From Limonium bicolor (taxonomy: Eukaryota; Streptophyta; Magnoliopsida; Caryophyllales; Plumbaginaceae): a stretch of DNA of 64,000 nt. Every line of letters begins with the position of its first letter. Position 1 is the first letter of the stretch. Location: NCBI GenBank assembly GCA_023374045.1, contig CM041779.1:144151485-144215484 (forward strand). Reading direction: 5' to 3'. Of the stretch, positions 1 through 11,990 are shown piece by piece. The notes beneath the pieces were generated by a model, which was given only the letters and a program-made list of their open reading frames with translations, was not told where the DNA came from and made no database searches. A program made the translations under genes and the position numbers.

Positions 1-1680
1 TTATCACAAGATAAGGTCCGATACCCACTGTTCAAGGCAAGTATTCCAACATATGAAAAACTCATTATAGAATAAGCATGGTAAAGTTACAGTCTTCTGT
101 GGACTTAATTAACTGCTCAGGTCAGATGAAACACCTCGAAGACAGCCAATAGCGCTATGTAAGAATGCATAAAACAAACAAGGTTTACATCCTGCACCTT
201 AGGATTGACATCTGGCGTCAGCTGCTTACTTTCTCCAGCTGATTCTGGATTATGGGACCCTTTCAGCAGGGAGCATCCAGACTTTGGACTTCCTTCTCTT
301 CTGCTGCTTCGTTTCTTTACCCTAACAGCAGATTCTGAGTCAAGATGTAGGTACTCAAGTCAAAATTACTTGAGATAGAGGGTGGGACACTTCTCAATAG
401 ACTGCATAATAGAGAAAATAAAACAGACTTCAAATAGCTATGTAGTAAACTGTATTTGCTCATCATAAATGATATGTGATCATGTTTGTTTATCAAAATT
501 ACATGTACACAATATATATACCCACACACAGAGAGAAAGAAATAACATAATAACTGCTAGTTGCAGATAGAAAGGACATTGTTCCCCTAGTATCACTTGA
601 ATTCTTTATCAATATCCTAGCAAATCGAAAGCATATAAGAGGCTTATCCCGAAAATATAGGCACTCTTAGCCATAATCTATACAAAATCTAATTTAGCCT
701 CCAGAATTGCTTGGATCATGACACTACCTAACTGTTAAGGGTAGTACAACACCTCAGAAGAATGCTGTATAAAAACGTAATCTCACGTGGTTGAAAAGGA
801 TGCACTGATGGTGCCGTAAAGAATGCCGTAACATCACTGAAAAACTCCACTAACCATATGCCTGATATAGCAAGATATTAGCTTTAGTACAAGCTCAAAC
901 TCCAAAAGACTGACTATATTCCAAATGGGTAGATTTGCTCTCCCCTCAACTTTCCATGGCCCTAGTTTTAAATGACTAAATAGTTTCCACAGTTTCCAGC
1001 GTCCAACTCCAGCACAATATATAGAGATGGCAGTATAGATGAAGGTGACCTGACCCACGAAAATGGAATAGGACGGACCTGGTAAACACTAGAGCAGTTT
1101 TCTTAACCATGACAGGATGAATTCAGTTTCAAACGATTCATGAGCTGGTCCAGTTGGAACCGATTTTTTATTATTCTGTTCTACAGATTCAGTTCAGACT
1201 TTTGGCACAAAGGGTAAAGACAGCACAATTTAAGAAGGCCATACTAGTTCTGGTATGAGCAAAGTTTTCAACCACGAGAAAGGCCGAACTAATTCCAAAC
1301 TGGGAGCATTCACATCTCAATAAGGATTTAATGAGTGATCCAGATCTGGAGAATAAGGGAGGAGGAGAGAGGAAGATTACGAGAAGGAGAGAGGAAGATT
1401 ACGAGGAGGAGAGATGCCGCATTTGAAGCATTCAAACAACCGATCTACATCATCCATGGTGCAGCACTGCCGCTTGCTATCCCCAAGTACTTTGAACTGA
1501 GGAGGGAAAACTGATCAGTCCGTGCGTGGGTTGGCTCTACGGGCGGCAAATACCCGAAAATAATGAATCGGGCCGATTTGACCGAGGCTCATTAGTTGAA
1601 AAAAAGGTACAAAATAAATTTATCTACTAACCTCTGGCGAAACTAATTCCGAAACTAATTCCTAAAATGACTGCCCCAAC
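1..1680. other. unassigned 5' flank
   Basis: Moderately AT-rich single-copy-looking DNA with short scattered ORFs only. Apart from the candidate exon at 198-334 I see no coding signal, terminal repeat or RNA gene. A purine-rich GGAGAGAGGAAGATTACGA motif is tandemly repeated near 1361-1415. Confidence 0.4.
198..334 (-). CDS. candidate internal exon of an unidentified host gene
   Basis: On the minus strand a 137-bp segment begins after a CAG acceptor-like site (preceded by a T-rich stretch) and ends at AAG followed by GTGCAG, a possible donor. It reads as about 45 open residues, basic at first (VKKRSSRREGSPKSG) and then rich in S, E and P, which looks like a disordered nuclear-protein linker. 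I do not recognise the family. The sequence lies outside the repeats of the window, so it could be the edge of a real gene to the left. No adjoining exon is visible and the donor is weak, so this is a tentative call. Confidence 0.25.
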
Positions 1681-1880
1681 CTTAGACATCAACTCAATGT
1701 AAGAGTCTAAGGTGAAATCATCTTTTTGTCTCTTCAAGAGACAATTCCTTATAAAACGTTTTTATAAAAGATGATTTCAGCATAAACCAGTGTCACGGCT
1801 ATTTTTAGTGAAGTCGTCTCTTGAAGAGAAAATCTTTAGAAATTGATATGAAATCGTCTCTTCAAGACTTTTTTAAAACA
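1681..1880. repeat. multi-stem inverted-repeat relic (MITE-like)
   Basis: A 13-bp perfect inverted repeat (GAAATCATCTTTT at 1714-1726 and its complement at 1766-1778) encloses a 17-bp palindrome (1727-1743, core GTCTCTTCAAGAGAC) and a second hairpin (TTATAAAA/TTTTATAA). A further stem (CTTAGAC/GTCTAAG, 1681-1711) sits just upstream. The GTCTCTTSAAGA core recurs near 1816-1830 and 1855-1867. Repeated subterminal palindromes are typical of DNA-transposon ends or MITEs, but no terminal repeat or target duplication was found. Confidence 0.45.
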
Positions 1881-2136
1881 CTTAGACAAATTTATAATTG
1901 TTTAATCACTATTGAGCAAAACACAACTTGTACATATTTCCAAACTTCAACACACACATTTTACTCAACACCTGTCAATATTCAACAGCTTGAACACAAA
2001 CGTAATGTAAATGAAATAAATAAATTGAAGCGTACACCAATGGTAATTGTTTACAAGATAAATACATAGATGATAATTATACATACAATCCATAACTCTA
2101 GTTGTTTACAAAATAATAAGTTCATGGCAATTACAA

Positions 2137-2201
2137 TTAAGCAACATTCTTATTAGAACATCTTCTTCTATTATGCCCCTCTTGCTCGCTCTTGGTGTAT
2201 C
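2137..2201 (-). pseudogene. MULE transposase C-terminus, last segment
   Basis: Read on the minus strand and joined across the retroelement at 2202-9102, this completes the C-terminus of a MuDR/FAR1-type transposase: a short basic tail with a degenerate zinc knuckle (EQEGHNRRRC; the first two cysteines appear replaced) and a stop codon at 2137-2139. The other part is at 9103-9301. Join is supported by the 5-bp GTATC duplication flanking the insertion. Confidence 0.6.
2197..2201. repeat. target site duplication GTATC (left)
   Basis: GTATC immediately precedes the element end at 2202 and is repeated exactly at 9103-9107 after the other LTR. Confidence 0.9.
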
Positions 2202-4839
2202 TATAACACCCCCAAAACTAGCCGGTATATTATTAAGGTCGAAGTTAAATTAACGTCAATTTTTTTCCTATCATCTACTCAGCAGCGGAAGACAAAAACC
2301 TAATGGGGTGTTACCGCCACACTCACCAACCTAGTGAGTGCTAAGGCTAAATACAAAAACTTCAACCTTAACTGGAAAATAAATGAAGATAAAAAGTAAT
2401 TACATCTCAACTAAATTTCAAACCTTCAACGTAAAGCTATAACCATCTAAATAAGTTAAATGAATTGAAGTGGAGTCTATGTCAATTCTCAAACCCAACT
2501 CTCACGCTTTATATCCAGGTCAGCTTCATTACCTGCGGTCAAAAAACATAACAACACACAAGAAAGGGACCGCGCAAATCAGAGAAACTGAGTAAACCCT
2601 GCAACACCTTGTCAAATACATTTTGAAAATCCATTTGAGTACAATAAACATCCATAGCCACATAACCAATCAAACAATAACATCAAAATAATCACAATCA
2701 CCAATCAACAATACCACAAACAATTCTGGAATGACAGGAGTCACCAAAGTTCCACAATTCACAAATTCCAATAATTGGTACCACAACATAGTTGGGACCG
2801 ATCTAGTTCATAAATTCCAATAATTGGTACCACAACAGAGTTGGGACCGATCCAGTTCACCCTCACTCTAAGTCCTTAAGTGTGCACACCCCCCAAAAGT
2901 TTTTTCTGACTAATGGAGTAGATCATAGAGCTTAACTGCGGTCTGAGACTCAACAGCGCGAATATATATATATAAATTATCCAAAGGCCTTTTCCAATTC
3001 CAAAGTCTCCCATCAATTCCAGAATAAAATAGCCACATATGTAATATCAAAGTTCTCAAATCATTCCACACCATCAATATCGTATAAGCATAATTTAACA
3101 ATCACAACCAATACAACCAGTGGTAAAATAGCACACACAACCACAAAGTAAAGATAGGTGAATACAAGGTTTACCTGAAATTCACGCTTAAGCAAACATT
3201 CACAACAATCCACCGCAATCAATCGCTAGCACGACAGTTGACAAGATCCTTCCAAACTAGTCACCCAGTGATACACCAAGGTATCTCAACATCCTATGAT
3301 TAAAATACAAATAATCATATCACCACTGACCACTATAATTAATCGTGTTACTAGTAAAATAATAAATATGTCTATTCTATACTTGTTTTAATGATCGAGA
3401 GCTTGGAACCACCGTAAATATTGTTCTAACTGCCTCCAAAATTAACATTAATATCGCTAGCCAAAAACAGTCATTATATAAAATTACACCAGACTCTAAT
3501 CAACTAGCTCACTCTTACAATTACAGGTCCTAGGTCGTCAAATTTATAAAACCCATTCTAAAAGGAAAAGAAAAATTGGACATTATCATAAATTGATAAT
3601 CTATATCTAAGGAGCCAAAATCATGCGTAACTATAAATTACATAATAGTATATACTAATTATAATTAGATGCTAATACACACTTAATACTAAACACAATA
3701 CATACGGTTGCATATATATACTTTCGTGAGACCAATACAACATGAATGCATACTCCCTTTAACCGTTATAATATTATAATAAACGAAACTCATGACATAC
3801 TCTCACGCTTGTCGAAATCAAGAAGCACACTATGGATCTTACCATGATTATCATCGGGCTAACGATTGCAATGTTTAATAGCCTGGTCAAAATATAATAG
3901 GCGGCTCCATTAATCGGATCTGCTAATGCCGGGATGTTATGCTGCTCTAAAGTTTGATGGTCGTGGAAGATAGACGGAAACGGAAAAAAACAAGGGTGTT
4001 GTTCATCTGACTGGTGAGAGAAGGATAAAGAAGCAGCTTGAAGAGAGGCATCGACCAGGAAAGAATGAAGACGGCCGTGAAAAGAAGAGGAAAAGAATGA
4101 AGAATATAAAGGAAAATAAATTAGGTTAAGCTTTTGTTAGTTTCCAAATTTACTACTCTACCCTTTAATTACTAATACAGTTCCCATAATTAAAATAAAA
4201 TCTATATTTATCACTATTCTCAATGCCCACTAATAAAATACAAAACTAGAATAGTGACAACAACGTATTTAATTCAACAATAAGAATCCATTATAATAAT
4301 TCAAATATACCGATTTAAGTAGTAATAAAATAATCCTATATTTTTAAATAATATTATACTAAACTATAAGGGTGTATATTTTATAACACCAAAAATTGTA
4401 CCAAATATAACATAAAATGATTTAGAGAAATACCAAAATATATAGTACAAAGGTTTAGGAAATTAATGCCACAAACGGAGAGAGAACGGAAGATGTCCAA
4501 CAATAGAACCAATTTATCATACGATTACAGTGGAATACTAAAACCGAATCTGCAATATTAAAACATGGTAGTTGACCACAAATCAGTATTTTTAAATAGA
4601 CTTTTTTTTCGAAAACATAAATATACACATTCCTTTTTTATCAAATATATACGAATATTTCAAAAGTGTGTATAATGATAAATAGCTACTATGACAAAAA
4701 TATGTTTAATTAGTACCATATTAACATTATCAAATCATAATAAATAAAACAATAATTACAATCAACAACTACAACATGATAAATTCAAATATATATGAAT
4801 GATATATATATATATATGTATATATTTTGGGGTATTTCA
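2202..4839 (-). repeat. 3' LTR of the LARD-like element
   Basis: In element orientation it runs TGAAATACCCC to GGGTGTTATA, the last two bases changed from CA to TA. It is nearly identical to 6426-9102 but with many extra single bases, mostly between 3840 and 4500. Short ORFs inside are not conserved between the two LTRs. Confidence 0.9.
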
Positions 4840-4877
4840 TTATCACCCCCTTAAAAGAAAGCTTCGTCCCCGAAGCT
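4840..4877 (-). promoter_or_regulatory. polypurine tract with upstream stem
   Basis: On the minus strand, AGCTTCGGGGACGAAGCT is followed by TTCTTTTAAGGGGGTG and the LTR start. This stem plus TTTTAAGGGGG layout is the plus-strand primer region of Tekay-type chromoviruses and matches 31750-31785. Confidence 0.85.
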
Positions 4878-5130
4878 GGACGTAATATAAGAACACTCCA
4901 CCAACCGTAATAACAAATATTTAACTCTAAAGCTCTAACTGTAAGTCCTTGCTCAAAGGAATTTCTTTAAAACCAATTTCTAACTCATCTCTTAACTACT
5001 TATAACATCAACTGATGATCTACCTCATTCTAAACTCTTCTATCAACCTTTTCCAAATGAAATAATCAATTTCAAGACTAAACTCCAAACTAACTTGCTA
5101 GTTTTCCAAAATTTAGGTTGTTGCAGTCTA

Positions 5131-5168
5131 ACTCCCCTTAAAAGAATAAGTTACGACCTCGTAACTTA
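5131..5168 (-). repeat. second, internal polypurine-like motif
   Basis: The minus strand reads TAAGTTACGAGGTCGTAACTTA (two arms around GAGGTC), then TTCTTTTAAGGGGAG: the same stem plus TTTTAAGGGG layout as the true tract 290 bp away, but with different stem bases. Confidence 0.65.
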
Positions 5169-6410
5169 ATGTTATCCCCACCTGCTTGTTAACACCTAGT
5201 TCCAGTTCCCATAACCTATGTATAGCCTCAAAATTTCTCATAATGTTTCAAATCATACTTCAACACTATATCCTCCATTCCAAAAAGATCTATTTCCAAG
5301 GTTTAAATGTGGACTTTTATATGTATCCCAGACTTGTAACCAATCCATCAGTTTTCCATGTATCCCAAACATATAACTAAATCCACATTATTCGAAAATC
5401 TCGTACAAGGCAAAATCTAAATAACAACCATGAAATCAGTATGCTTCTATTACCCAACCTTCACTGACAAAGTCATATATATGTTATTATCCGAATCTAT
5501 ACCTCTAAACTTATTCCCAAAAGTTTAATATTCTATACTTCTAATATTCACATCACATTCATATAAGAAACATTCAACCCAAGGGTCAAAATTTACCAGT
5601 TAACCTATTTTCCAATACAAAGGTCAATAGCCAAAGGCTCAATCACAAACTATCGCTCACCAACATAATCCCAACTATAATCTTAAAAGCTAAATGAAAC
5701 ACAATTCCTTAAAATCACAAAGATATTACACTTACTTCTCTAGGCATAATTATATCATTTTTTTAATCCACAAACATAACACCAACCATGTGATCCAGAA
5801 CAATTCTCTCACAAATAAACATTTTCATTTTTTTTCTTCTAAATCAACTAATTACCTCTCAAATCAAAGTACAAAACCACAATCACTCAATGATCACCAA
5901 TGGCTCAAATAAATAAAATAAATTGTACTATTACCCATAAGGCATAATCAACCGTTTGATAATAAACGACGAGATTTTGTCATAAATCTCAATCTCATCA
6001 CACTCCTCCAAATAATTTCCTTTAACCAGGACACAAGTGTCCCCATCAAACTTAGCACAAGGCTTAATCACACAATCATCTTAATGTGACACCCACCACA
6101 AGAAATCTCAACAGATCTTCACATAGGCGATAACCGTAATATACGCATCCAAAACACAAGAAAAACAAATACACCCAATTAGTGGACTTCCTGGTCCAAC
6201 TGAATAACAAAACACGGATTTGAAATTTCAAGTTACCAAAAGATTAATTATTATCACATTTCACCTCTTACAAGTTAGTATACAACTCATACAAGGACAT
6301 AACAGAAGTCACAACAAAAACGTCCTCACCACTCATACCCTTAACCCTTTTTCGTTTTAATCCTAATTTCCAATTTAGACACTCCAATTAACTCAATTTT
6401 AGAGTAGATT

Positions 6411-6422
6411 GCTCTGATACCA
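6411..6422 (-). promoter_or_regulatory. primer binding site (initiator tRNA-Met)
   Basis: The minus strand reads TGGTATCAGAGC three bases (AAG) after the LTR end, the usual initiator-Met PBS of plant gypsy and copia elements. It fixes element orientation and the LTR boundary. Confidence 0.9.
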
Positions 6423-6425
6423 CTT

Positions 6426-7189
6426 TGTAACACCCCCAAAACTAGCCGGTATATTATTAAGGTCGAAGTTAAATTAACGTCAATTTTTTTTCCTATCATC
6501 TACTCAGCAGCGGAAGACAAAAACCTAATGGGGTGTTACCCCCACACTCACCAACCTAGTGAGTGCTAAGGCTAAATACAAAAACTTCAACCTTAACTGG
6601 AAAATAAATGAAGATAAAAAGTAATTACATCTCAACTAAATTTCAAACCTTCAACGTAAAGCTATAACCATCTAAATAAGTTAAATGAATTGAAGTGGAG
6701 TCTATGTCAATTCCCAAACCCAACTCTCACGCTTTATATCCAGGTCAGCTTCATTACCTGCGGTCAGAAAACATAACAACACACAAGAAAGGGACCGCGC
6801 AAATCAGAGAAACTGAGTAAACCCTGCAACACCTTGTCAAATACATTTTGAAAATCCATTTGAGTACAATAAACATCCATAGCCACATAACCAATCAAAC
6901 AATAACATCAAAATAATCACAATCACCAATCAACAATACCACAAACAATTCTGGAATGACAGGAGTCACCAAAGTTCCACAATTCACAAATTCCAATAAT
7001 TGGTACCACAACATAGTTGGGACCGATCCAGTTCATAAATTCCAATAATTGGTACCACAACAGAGTTGAGACCGATCCAGTTCACCCTCACTCTAAGTCC
7101 TTAAGTGTGCACACCCCCCAAAAGTTTTTTCTGACTAATGGAGTAGATCATAGAGCTTAACTGCGGTCTGAGACTCAACAGCGCAATAT

Positions 7190-7252
<63 letters not shown>

Positions 7253-9102
7253 TATCCAAAGGCCTTTTCCAATTCCAAAGTCTCCCATCAATTCTAGAAT
7301 AAAATAGCCACATATGTAATATCAAAGTTCTCAAATCATTCCACACCATCAATATCGTATAAGCATAATTTAACAATCACAACCAATACAACCAGTGGTA
7401 AAATAGCATTCACAACCACAAAGTAAAGATAGGTGAACACAAGGTTTACCTGAAATTCACGCTTAAGCAAACATTCACAACAATCCACCGCAATCAATCG
7501 CTAGCACGACAGTTGACAAGATCCTTCCAAACTAGTCACCTAGTGATACACCAAGGTATCTCAACATCCTATGATTAAAATACAAATAATCATATCACCA
7601 CCGACCACTATAATTAATCGTGTTACTAGTAAAATAATAAATATGTCTACTCTATACTTGTTTTAATGATCGAGAGCTTGGAACCACCGTAAATATTGTT
7701 CTATTACTGCCTCCAAAATTAACATTAATATCGCTAGCCAAAAACAGTCATTATATAAAATTACACCAGACTCTAATCAACTAGCTCACTCTTACAATTA
7801 CAGGTCCTAGGTCGTCAAATTTATAAAACCCATTCTAAAAGGAAAAGAAAAATTGGACATTATCATAAATTGATAATCTATATCTAAGGAGCCAAAATCA
7901 TGTGTAACTATAAATTACATAATAGTATATACTAATTATAATTAGATGCTAATACACACTTAATACTAAACACAATACATACGGTTGCATATATTACTTT
8001 CGTGAGACCAATACAACATGAATGCATACTCCCTTTAACCGTTATAATATTATAATAAACGAACTCATGACATACTCTCACTTGTCGAAATCAAGAAGCA
8101 CACTATGGATCTTACCATGATTATCATCGGGCTAAACGATTGCAATGTTTTAAGCCTGGTCAAAATCGCGGCTCCATTAATCGGATCTGCTAATGCCGGG
8201 ATGTTATGCTGCTCAAAGTTGATGGTCGTGGAAGATAGACGGAACGGAAAAAACAAGGGTGTTGTTCATCTGACTGGTGAGAGAAGGATAAAGCAGCTTG
8301 AAGAGAGGCATCGACCAGGAAAGAATGAAGACGGCCGTGAAAAAAGAGGAAAAGATGAAGAATATAAAGGAAATAAATTAGGTTAAGCTTTTGTTAGTTT
8401 CCAAATTTACTACTCTACCCTTTAATTACTAATACAGTTCCCATAATTAAAATAAAATCTATATTTATCACTATTCTCAATGCCCACTAATAAAATACAA
8501 AACTAGAATAGTGACAACAACGTATTTAATTCAACATAAGAATCCATTATAATAATTCAAATATACCGATTTAAGTAGTAAAATAATCCTATATTTTAAA
8601 TAATATTATACTAAACTATAAGGGTGTATATTTTATAACACCAAAAATTGTACCAAATATAATAAAATGATTTAGAGAAATACCAAAATATATAGTACAA
8701 AGGTTTAGGAAATTAATGCCACAAACGGAAGAGAAGGAAGATGTCCAACAATAGAACCAATTATCATACGATTACAGTGGAATACTAAAACCGAATCCGC
8801 AATATTAAAACATGGTAGTTGACCACAAATCATATTTTTAAATAGACATTTTTTTCGAAAACATAAATATACACATTCCTTTTTTATCAAATATATACGA
8901 ATATTTCAAAAGTGTGTATAATGATAAATAGCTACTATGACAAAAATATGTTTAATTAGTACCATATTAACATTATCAAATCATAATAAATAAAACAATA
9001 ATTACAATCAACAACTACAACATGATAAATTCGAATATATATGAATGATATATAATATATATATATATATATGTATATGTATATATATTTTGGGGTATTT
9101 CA
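6426..9102 (-). repeat. 5' LTR of the LARD-like element
   Basis: Starts TGAAATACCCC and ends GGGGGTGTTACA in element orientation. It contains an expanded TA tract (7185-7250) that is short in the other LTR. The 93-residue ORF at 8105-8386 is frameshifted in the other LTR and is not regarded as a gene. Confidence 0.9.
7185..7250. repeat. (TA)n microsatellite
   Basis: About 60 bp of TA repeats inside the 5' LTR; the same position in the 3' LTR (about 2961-2977) has only about eight TA units. Confidence 0.9.
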
Positions 9103-9301
9103 GTATCTAGTCTTCTTATTCGGGTTCTTCAAATCCATCTTATTATGAATACGAGTGTATCGAGGTCTTCCCTTTCCTCAGACACGAGATGGATCAGGAA
9201 GAATGATAGGACAATCTGATGCAGGCCAAAAATGTTGGTCACCAAATGAGATGAAGAGTGTGTTGTACATATTGAGCTACTTCGGCCAAGTGTATCATGG
9301 T
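9103..9301 (-). pseudogene. MULE transposase C-terminal region
   Basis: On the minus strand one frame reads through FISFGDQHFWPASDCP, then PDPSRV, a stop, GKGRPRYTRIHNKMD and on across the 2202-9102 insertion to a degenerate zinc knuckle (GHNRRRC). This order, W-P-x-x-D-x-P, G-x-GRPR-x-x-RIHN-x-MD, then a CCHC-like knuckle, is the conserved tail of MuDR-type transposases and some FAR1-like proteins. One in-frame stop, loss of the first knuckle cysteines and truncation at 9301 by another LTR show it is dead. The catalytic DDE part is not in the window. Confidence 0.65.
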
Positions 9302-10090
9302 TGTAACACCCCTACTTCGTAATCAACCTTAATCCCGTATTTAGCATAATTGAGTAAATCACTACAACAGAAATACTCTTAAACAACCAAACAGCAACGG
9401 GTGTTACCGTCGTTACTCAACCATGAGAGTAACAAGGCATCCAAATACTTATACAACAAAACGTTGTGATAACTGAGAGATAGTTTTAATCCACAATTAC
9501 AACACTTACATGTGAGCAGTCTATCTTACCAAAACCGTATATCCAAAGTACAACCCAAAAACATAATCCAAAATACAATCCCCAATGTAGGTAGTACACT
9601 ATTATCTACCCAATCCCACACTCCAACGTCATCTTCTGCTATGTACCTTTAAATATGATTGCCATAAAAAGCTCAGCACAACCGCTGAGTATGCTATCAT
9701 GCAACCGTATATGCAACCTCAGGCCCCCTTAAGTCAATTGGTTGAGTTAACATGCGGTTCCATTTCATGCAATTCCAGTTTACATAAACATTACTATATA
9801 ACATAACTTATACATCCCAATAACTCATCCAACATATATAATCATAAATCCACATAACTCATCCAACATATAATCATAAATCCACCAACACATCACCACA
9901 ACTCAATGCAATAATCCAATACAATAGTAAGAACCTCATACAATCCAACTCAGAGATATTTAGTCCCATCCATTCCACCTATCTCCTAACTTGACACCTA
10001 AAAGGCCCACAAACATAGCCCACAAGACGTAGCACCTCATTTATTACCACTCACAGAGCAGTCGTCGAGCATATACTCAACTGTCTACAA
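9302..10090 (-). mobile_element. partial Tekay-like gypsy LTR (3' part)
   Basis: Starts TGTAACACCCCT, the complement of a chromovirus LTR end (AGGGGTGTTACA), and shares layout with the LTR at 6426: a CAGCAACGG near a second GGGTGTTAC, then a stretch naming ACTCA and GAGT arms. No primer site precedes it, and the other LTR end is not found, so it is a truncated LTR or solo LTR fragment with its right limit uncertain. Confidence 0.6.
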
Positions 10091-10848
10091 ATACTTGCTC
10101 AGTTCACTCATCACTCACGATCATCATTTCACTTCTCACAAAATAGCACAAACTCCACAAAGCTCCTACAGCTCAAATGAGAAAACCATTCATTCCACCA
10201 TTCACAAACTCATGTTCACAAAACATCCAAAGAAATACGTCGCCCAAAGCTATATCCAACCCAACTCCGACTCATTCACAACTTGGTCTAGAACCTCAAG
10301 TGTTACTCCCTCTCATACCAGAACTCCTCACTGCATGGAGTTCACAGTAGATTCTAAGGAGTCAGACCTTTCCACCATAGTCGAATCACCCTTGATCAAA
10401 TCCACTACAGCTAAGAAACCTTGGATAAAAGTTTCCTTTTCGGTGGATGAACCCTTTGGCCTAGATGATATTGAATGGGATCTTCAGACACATCACTCTA
10501 TCTAGATTATCTCGATCATCCTTGTAGTTTGTACTCTATGGAATGTTATGGTCTTTACAATATCTTAAGTCGTTTAGTTTCTCCCTATTTTTGTTGTATG
10601 ACAAAGGGGAAAAGAAAAGATATGTACTTGTGTTAGTATGACTATTCTCCTTGCGTTATGTAATATCTTAGTGAAGAACTTTCTACCTATGGTTTTAGTA
10701 TAAATAAAAGTTGTTATCTTTTGTTATTCAAATCTTTCAACCCTTAACAAACTCAGGGGGAATCCTTCTTAGGGGGAATCTCTCACATTTTCAAATTGCC
10801 AAGTACATATAATTTTATATAGGTTGTCATCATAAAAAAAGGGGAAAT
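10091..10848 (+). mobile_element. 3' internal end of a copia (SIRE-like) element
   Basis: The region ends with AAAAAAAGGGGAAATTG directly before an LTR, the polypurine layout of SIRE/Maximus-type copia elements. An ORF at 10095-10505 (136 codons, ending ...DDIEWDLQTHHSI) runs across it; its second half, after about residue 55, reads as plausible protein, but I do not recognise it, and its first half is in sequence continuous with the gypsy LTR fragment. A G+A-rich repeat of AGGGGGAATC occurs at 10755-10785. The left boundary is not defined. Confidence 0.55.
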
Positions 10849-11934
10849 TGTTAAGTCAAGATCCTTTAGTTTTGATAATAGAAAACCTTGTATTGTCTAT
10901 CTAATATGTTTGTCAAGCTTTATGATTCAGATAGACAAGCAAAAGAGTGGCTTAGCACGCAAGGTTGTAAGTGCTCTCGGTTCACTACATGTGCCCAACC
11001 AGTCGGGCACCTGTCCAGGAGAGCTCACGATAGAACTTCTACCACATACAACAAGTCAGGCACTGCACGAAGATAACTCTCATGCTTAAGAAGAAAATCA
11101 AAGACAAAAGACTGCAAGAGGATCGACATATTCATACAAACTCATATACCCACATGATCAACTAGCACACGACAAGAACACAAACTCATTAATGTACAAG
11201 AGAAAGATAAGTCAGGGCTATTAATCAGAAGGATTACATAGCTATAATGATATCTAAGAGAGCATTTATGAGCATTAATGAGCCAGACAAGATCAGACAA
11301 GTGGGGCACACAAGTGGTGCTCGACCAATCGAGAGAGCTTCCGCCGACATGACCAACCATAAGGCGACACGTAGTCCAAACGTCTTCAGATCAAGTTGAA
11401 GACTCTCTACAAGTCTAGTGTGGTTGTTATGTGAACAATAGGAGATGTTTTCGACTCCTAGAGTCTAGGGACTTATAGGACGGTAGTTACACCTTAACTA
11501 ACTTATATACTTGCATTTATTTCATATGTAAGTAAGCTTGTACAAGAGAGAAAAAGATAGAGATTATCTGGGCAAGTGGTGGATCAGACTTAGGATTGTG
11601 TGTATGGGTTCTAGAGAGTTGGTGAACTGGTTAGGACTGGGGTCGAGTGACGACACTTTGTGTTTGGTAGATTGATCAGTCGGGGAGCGGTTGGGGAACC
11701 ATAGGCCGGCTGTCAGGAGAGGGTAGAGGACTTTGGGATAAAGTCCTAAACTGTCCCGGAGTCCGTGTGTGAGGGCGAGGGAGATTGAGTGAATTTTTGT
11801 GTGTAAATTCTCAATCGAAATGGAGTTTCCAGTTTAAGTTTATCTTGTGTCTTCTCTAACTATCAAAGTTTTATTCAAGTCCACGATACGTCTACGACAC
11901 GTCAGGGACGCATCGGGAGCGCTTGCTAGTTTCA
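10849..11934 (+). repeat. copia LTR
   Basis: Starts TGTTAAGTCAAG after a polypurine tract and ends TAGTTTCA two bases before the primer site, giving 1,086 bp. It is flanked by element internal sequence on both sides, so it acts as a 3' LTR to its left and a 5' LTR to its right. Confidence 0.8.
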
Positions 11935-11936
11935 AT

Positions 11937-11951
11937 TGGTATCAGAGCGGG
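11937..11951 (+). promoter_or_regulatory. primer binding site (initiator tRNA-Met)
   Basis: TGGTATCAGAGCGGG two bases after the LTR; standard for copia elements. Confidence 0.9.
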
Positions 11952-11990
11952 TCTCTTCTAGAAAGCTAACTACTTTGGAAGACGATCAAA

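Larger units (their letters stand above)
4840..6425 (-). other. noncoding internal region of the LARD-like element
   Basis: About 1.6 kb, AT-rich, with no recognisable gag or pol on either strand. It holds the primer binding site next to the 5' LTR and the polypurine tract next to the 3' LTR, plus a second polypurine-like motif at 5131-5168. Confidence 0.75.
2202..9102 (-). mobile_element. non-autonomous Ty3-gypsy element (LARD-like), complete
   Basis: A 6.9-kb element on the minus strand with two 2.6-2.7 kb LTRs, a tRNA-Met primer site, a polypurine tract and an exact 5-bp target duplication. The 1.6-kb internal part has no gag or pol, so it must have moved with proteins from another element. 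The CTTCGGGGACGAAG stem next to the polypurine tract and the LTR end GGGGGTGTTACA are those of Tekay/Del-type chromoviruses, as in the autonomous element at 22056-35144. It inserted into a MULE transposase relic. Confidence 0.9.

Noticed and set aside
7101..7376. 91-codon minus ORF with a long YI repeat
   Set aside because: Translation of the TA microsatellite.
8105..8386. 93-codon ORF in an LTR as a captured gene
   Set aside because: The same segment at 3832-4140 is broken by several indels, no family is recognisable, and it lies in a noncoding LTR.
11937..11951. tRNA gene
   Set aside because: This and the other TGGTATCAGAGC, TGGCGACTC and TGGCGCCG sites are primer binding sites only, without a tRNA fold.
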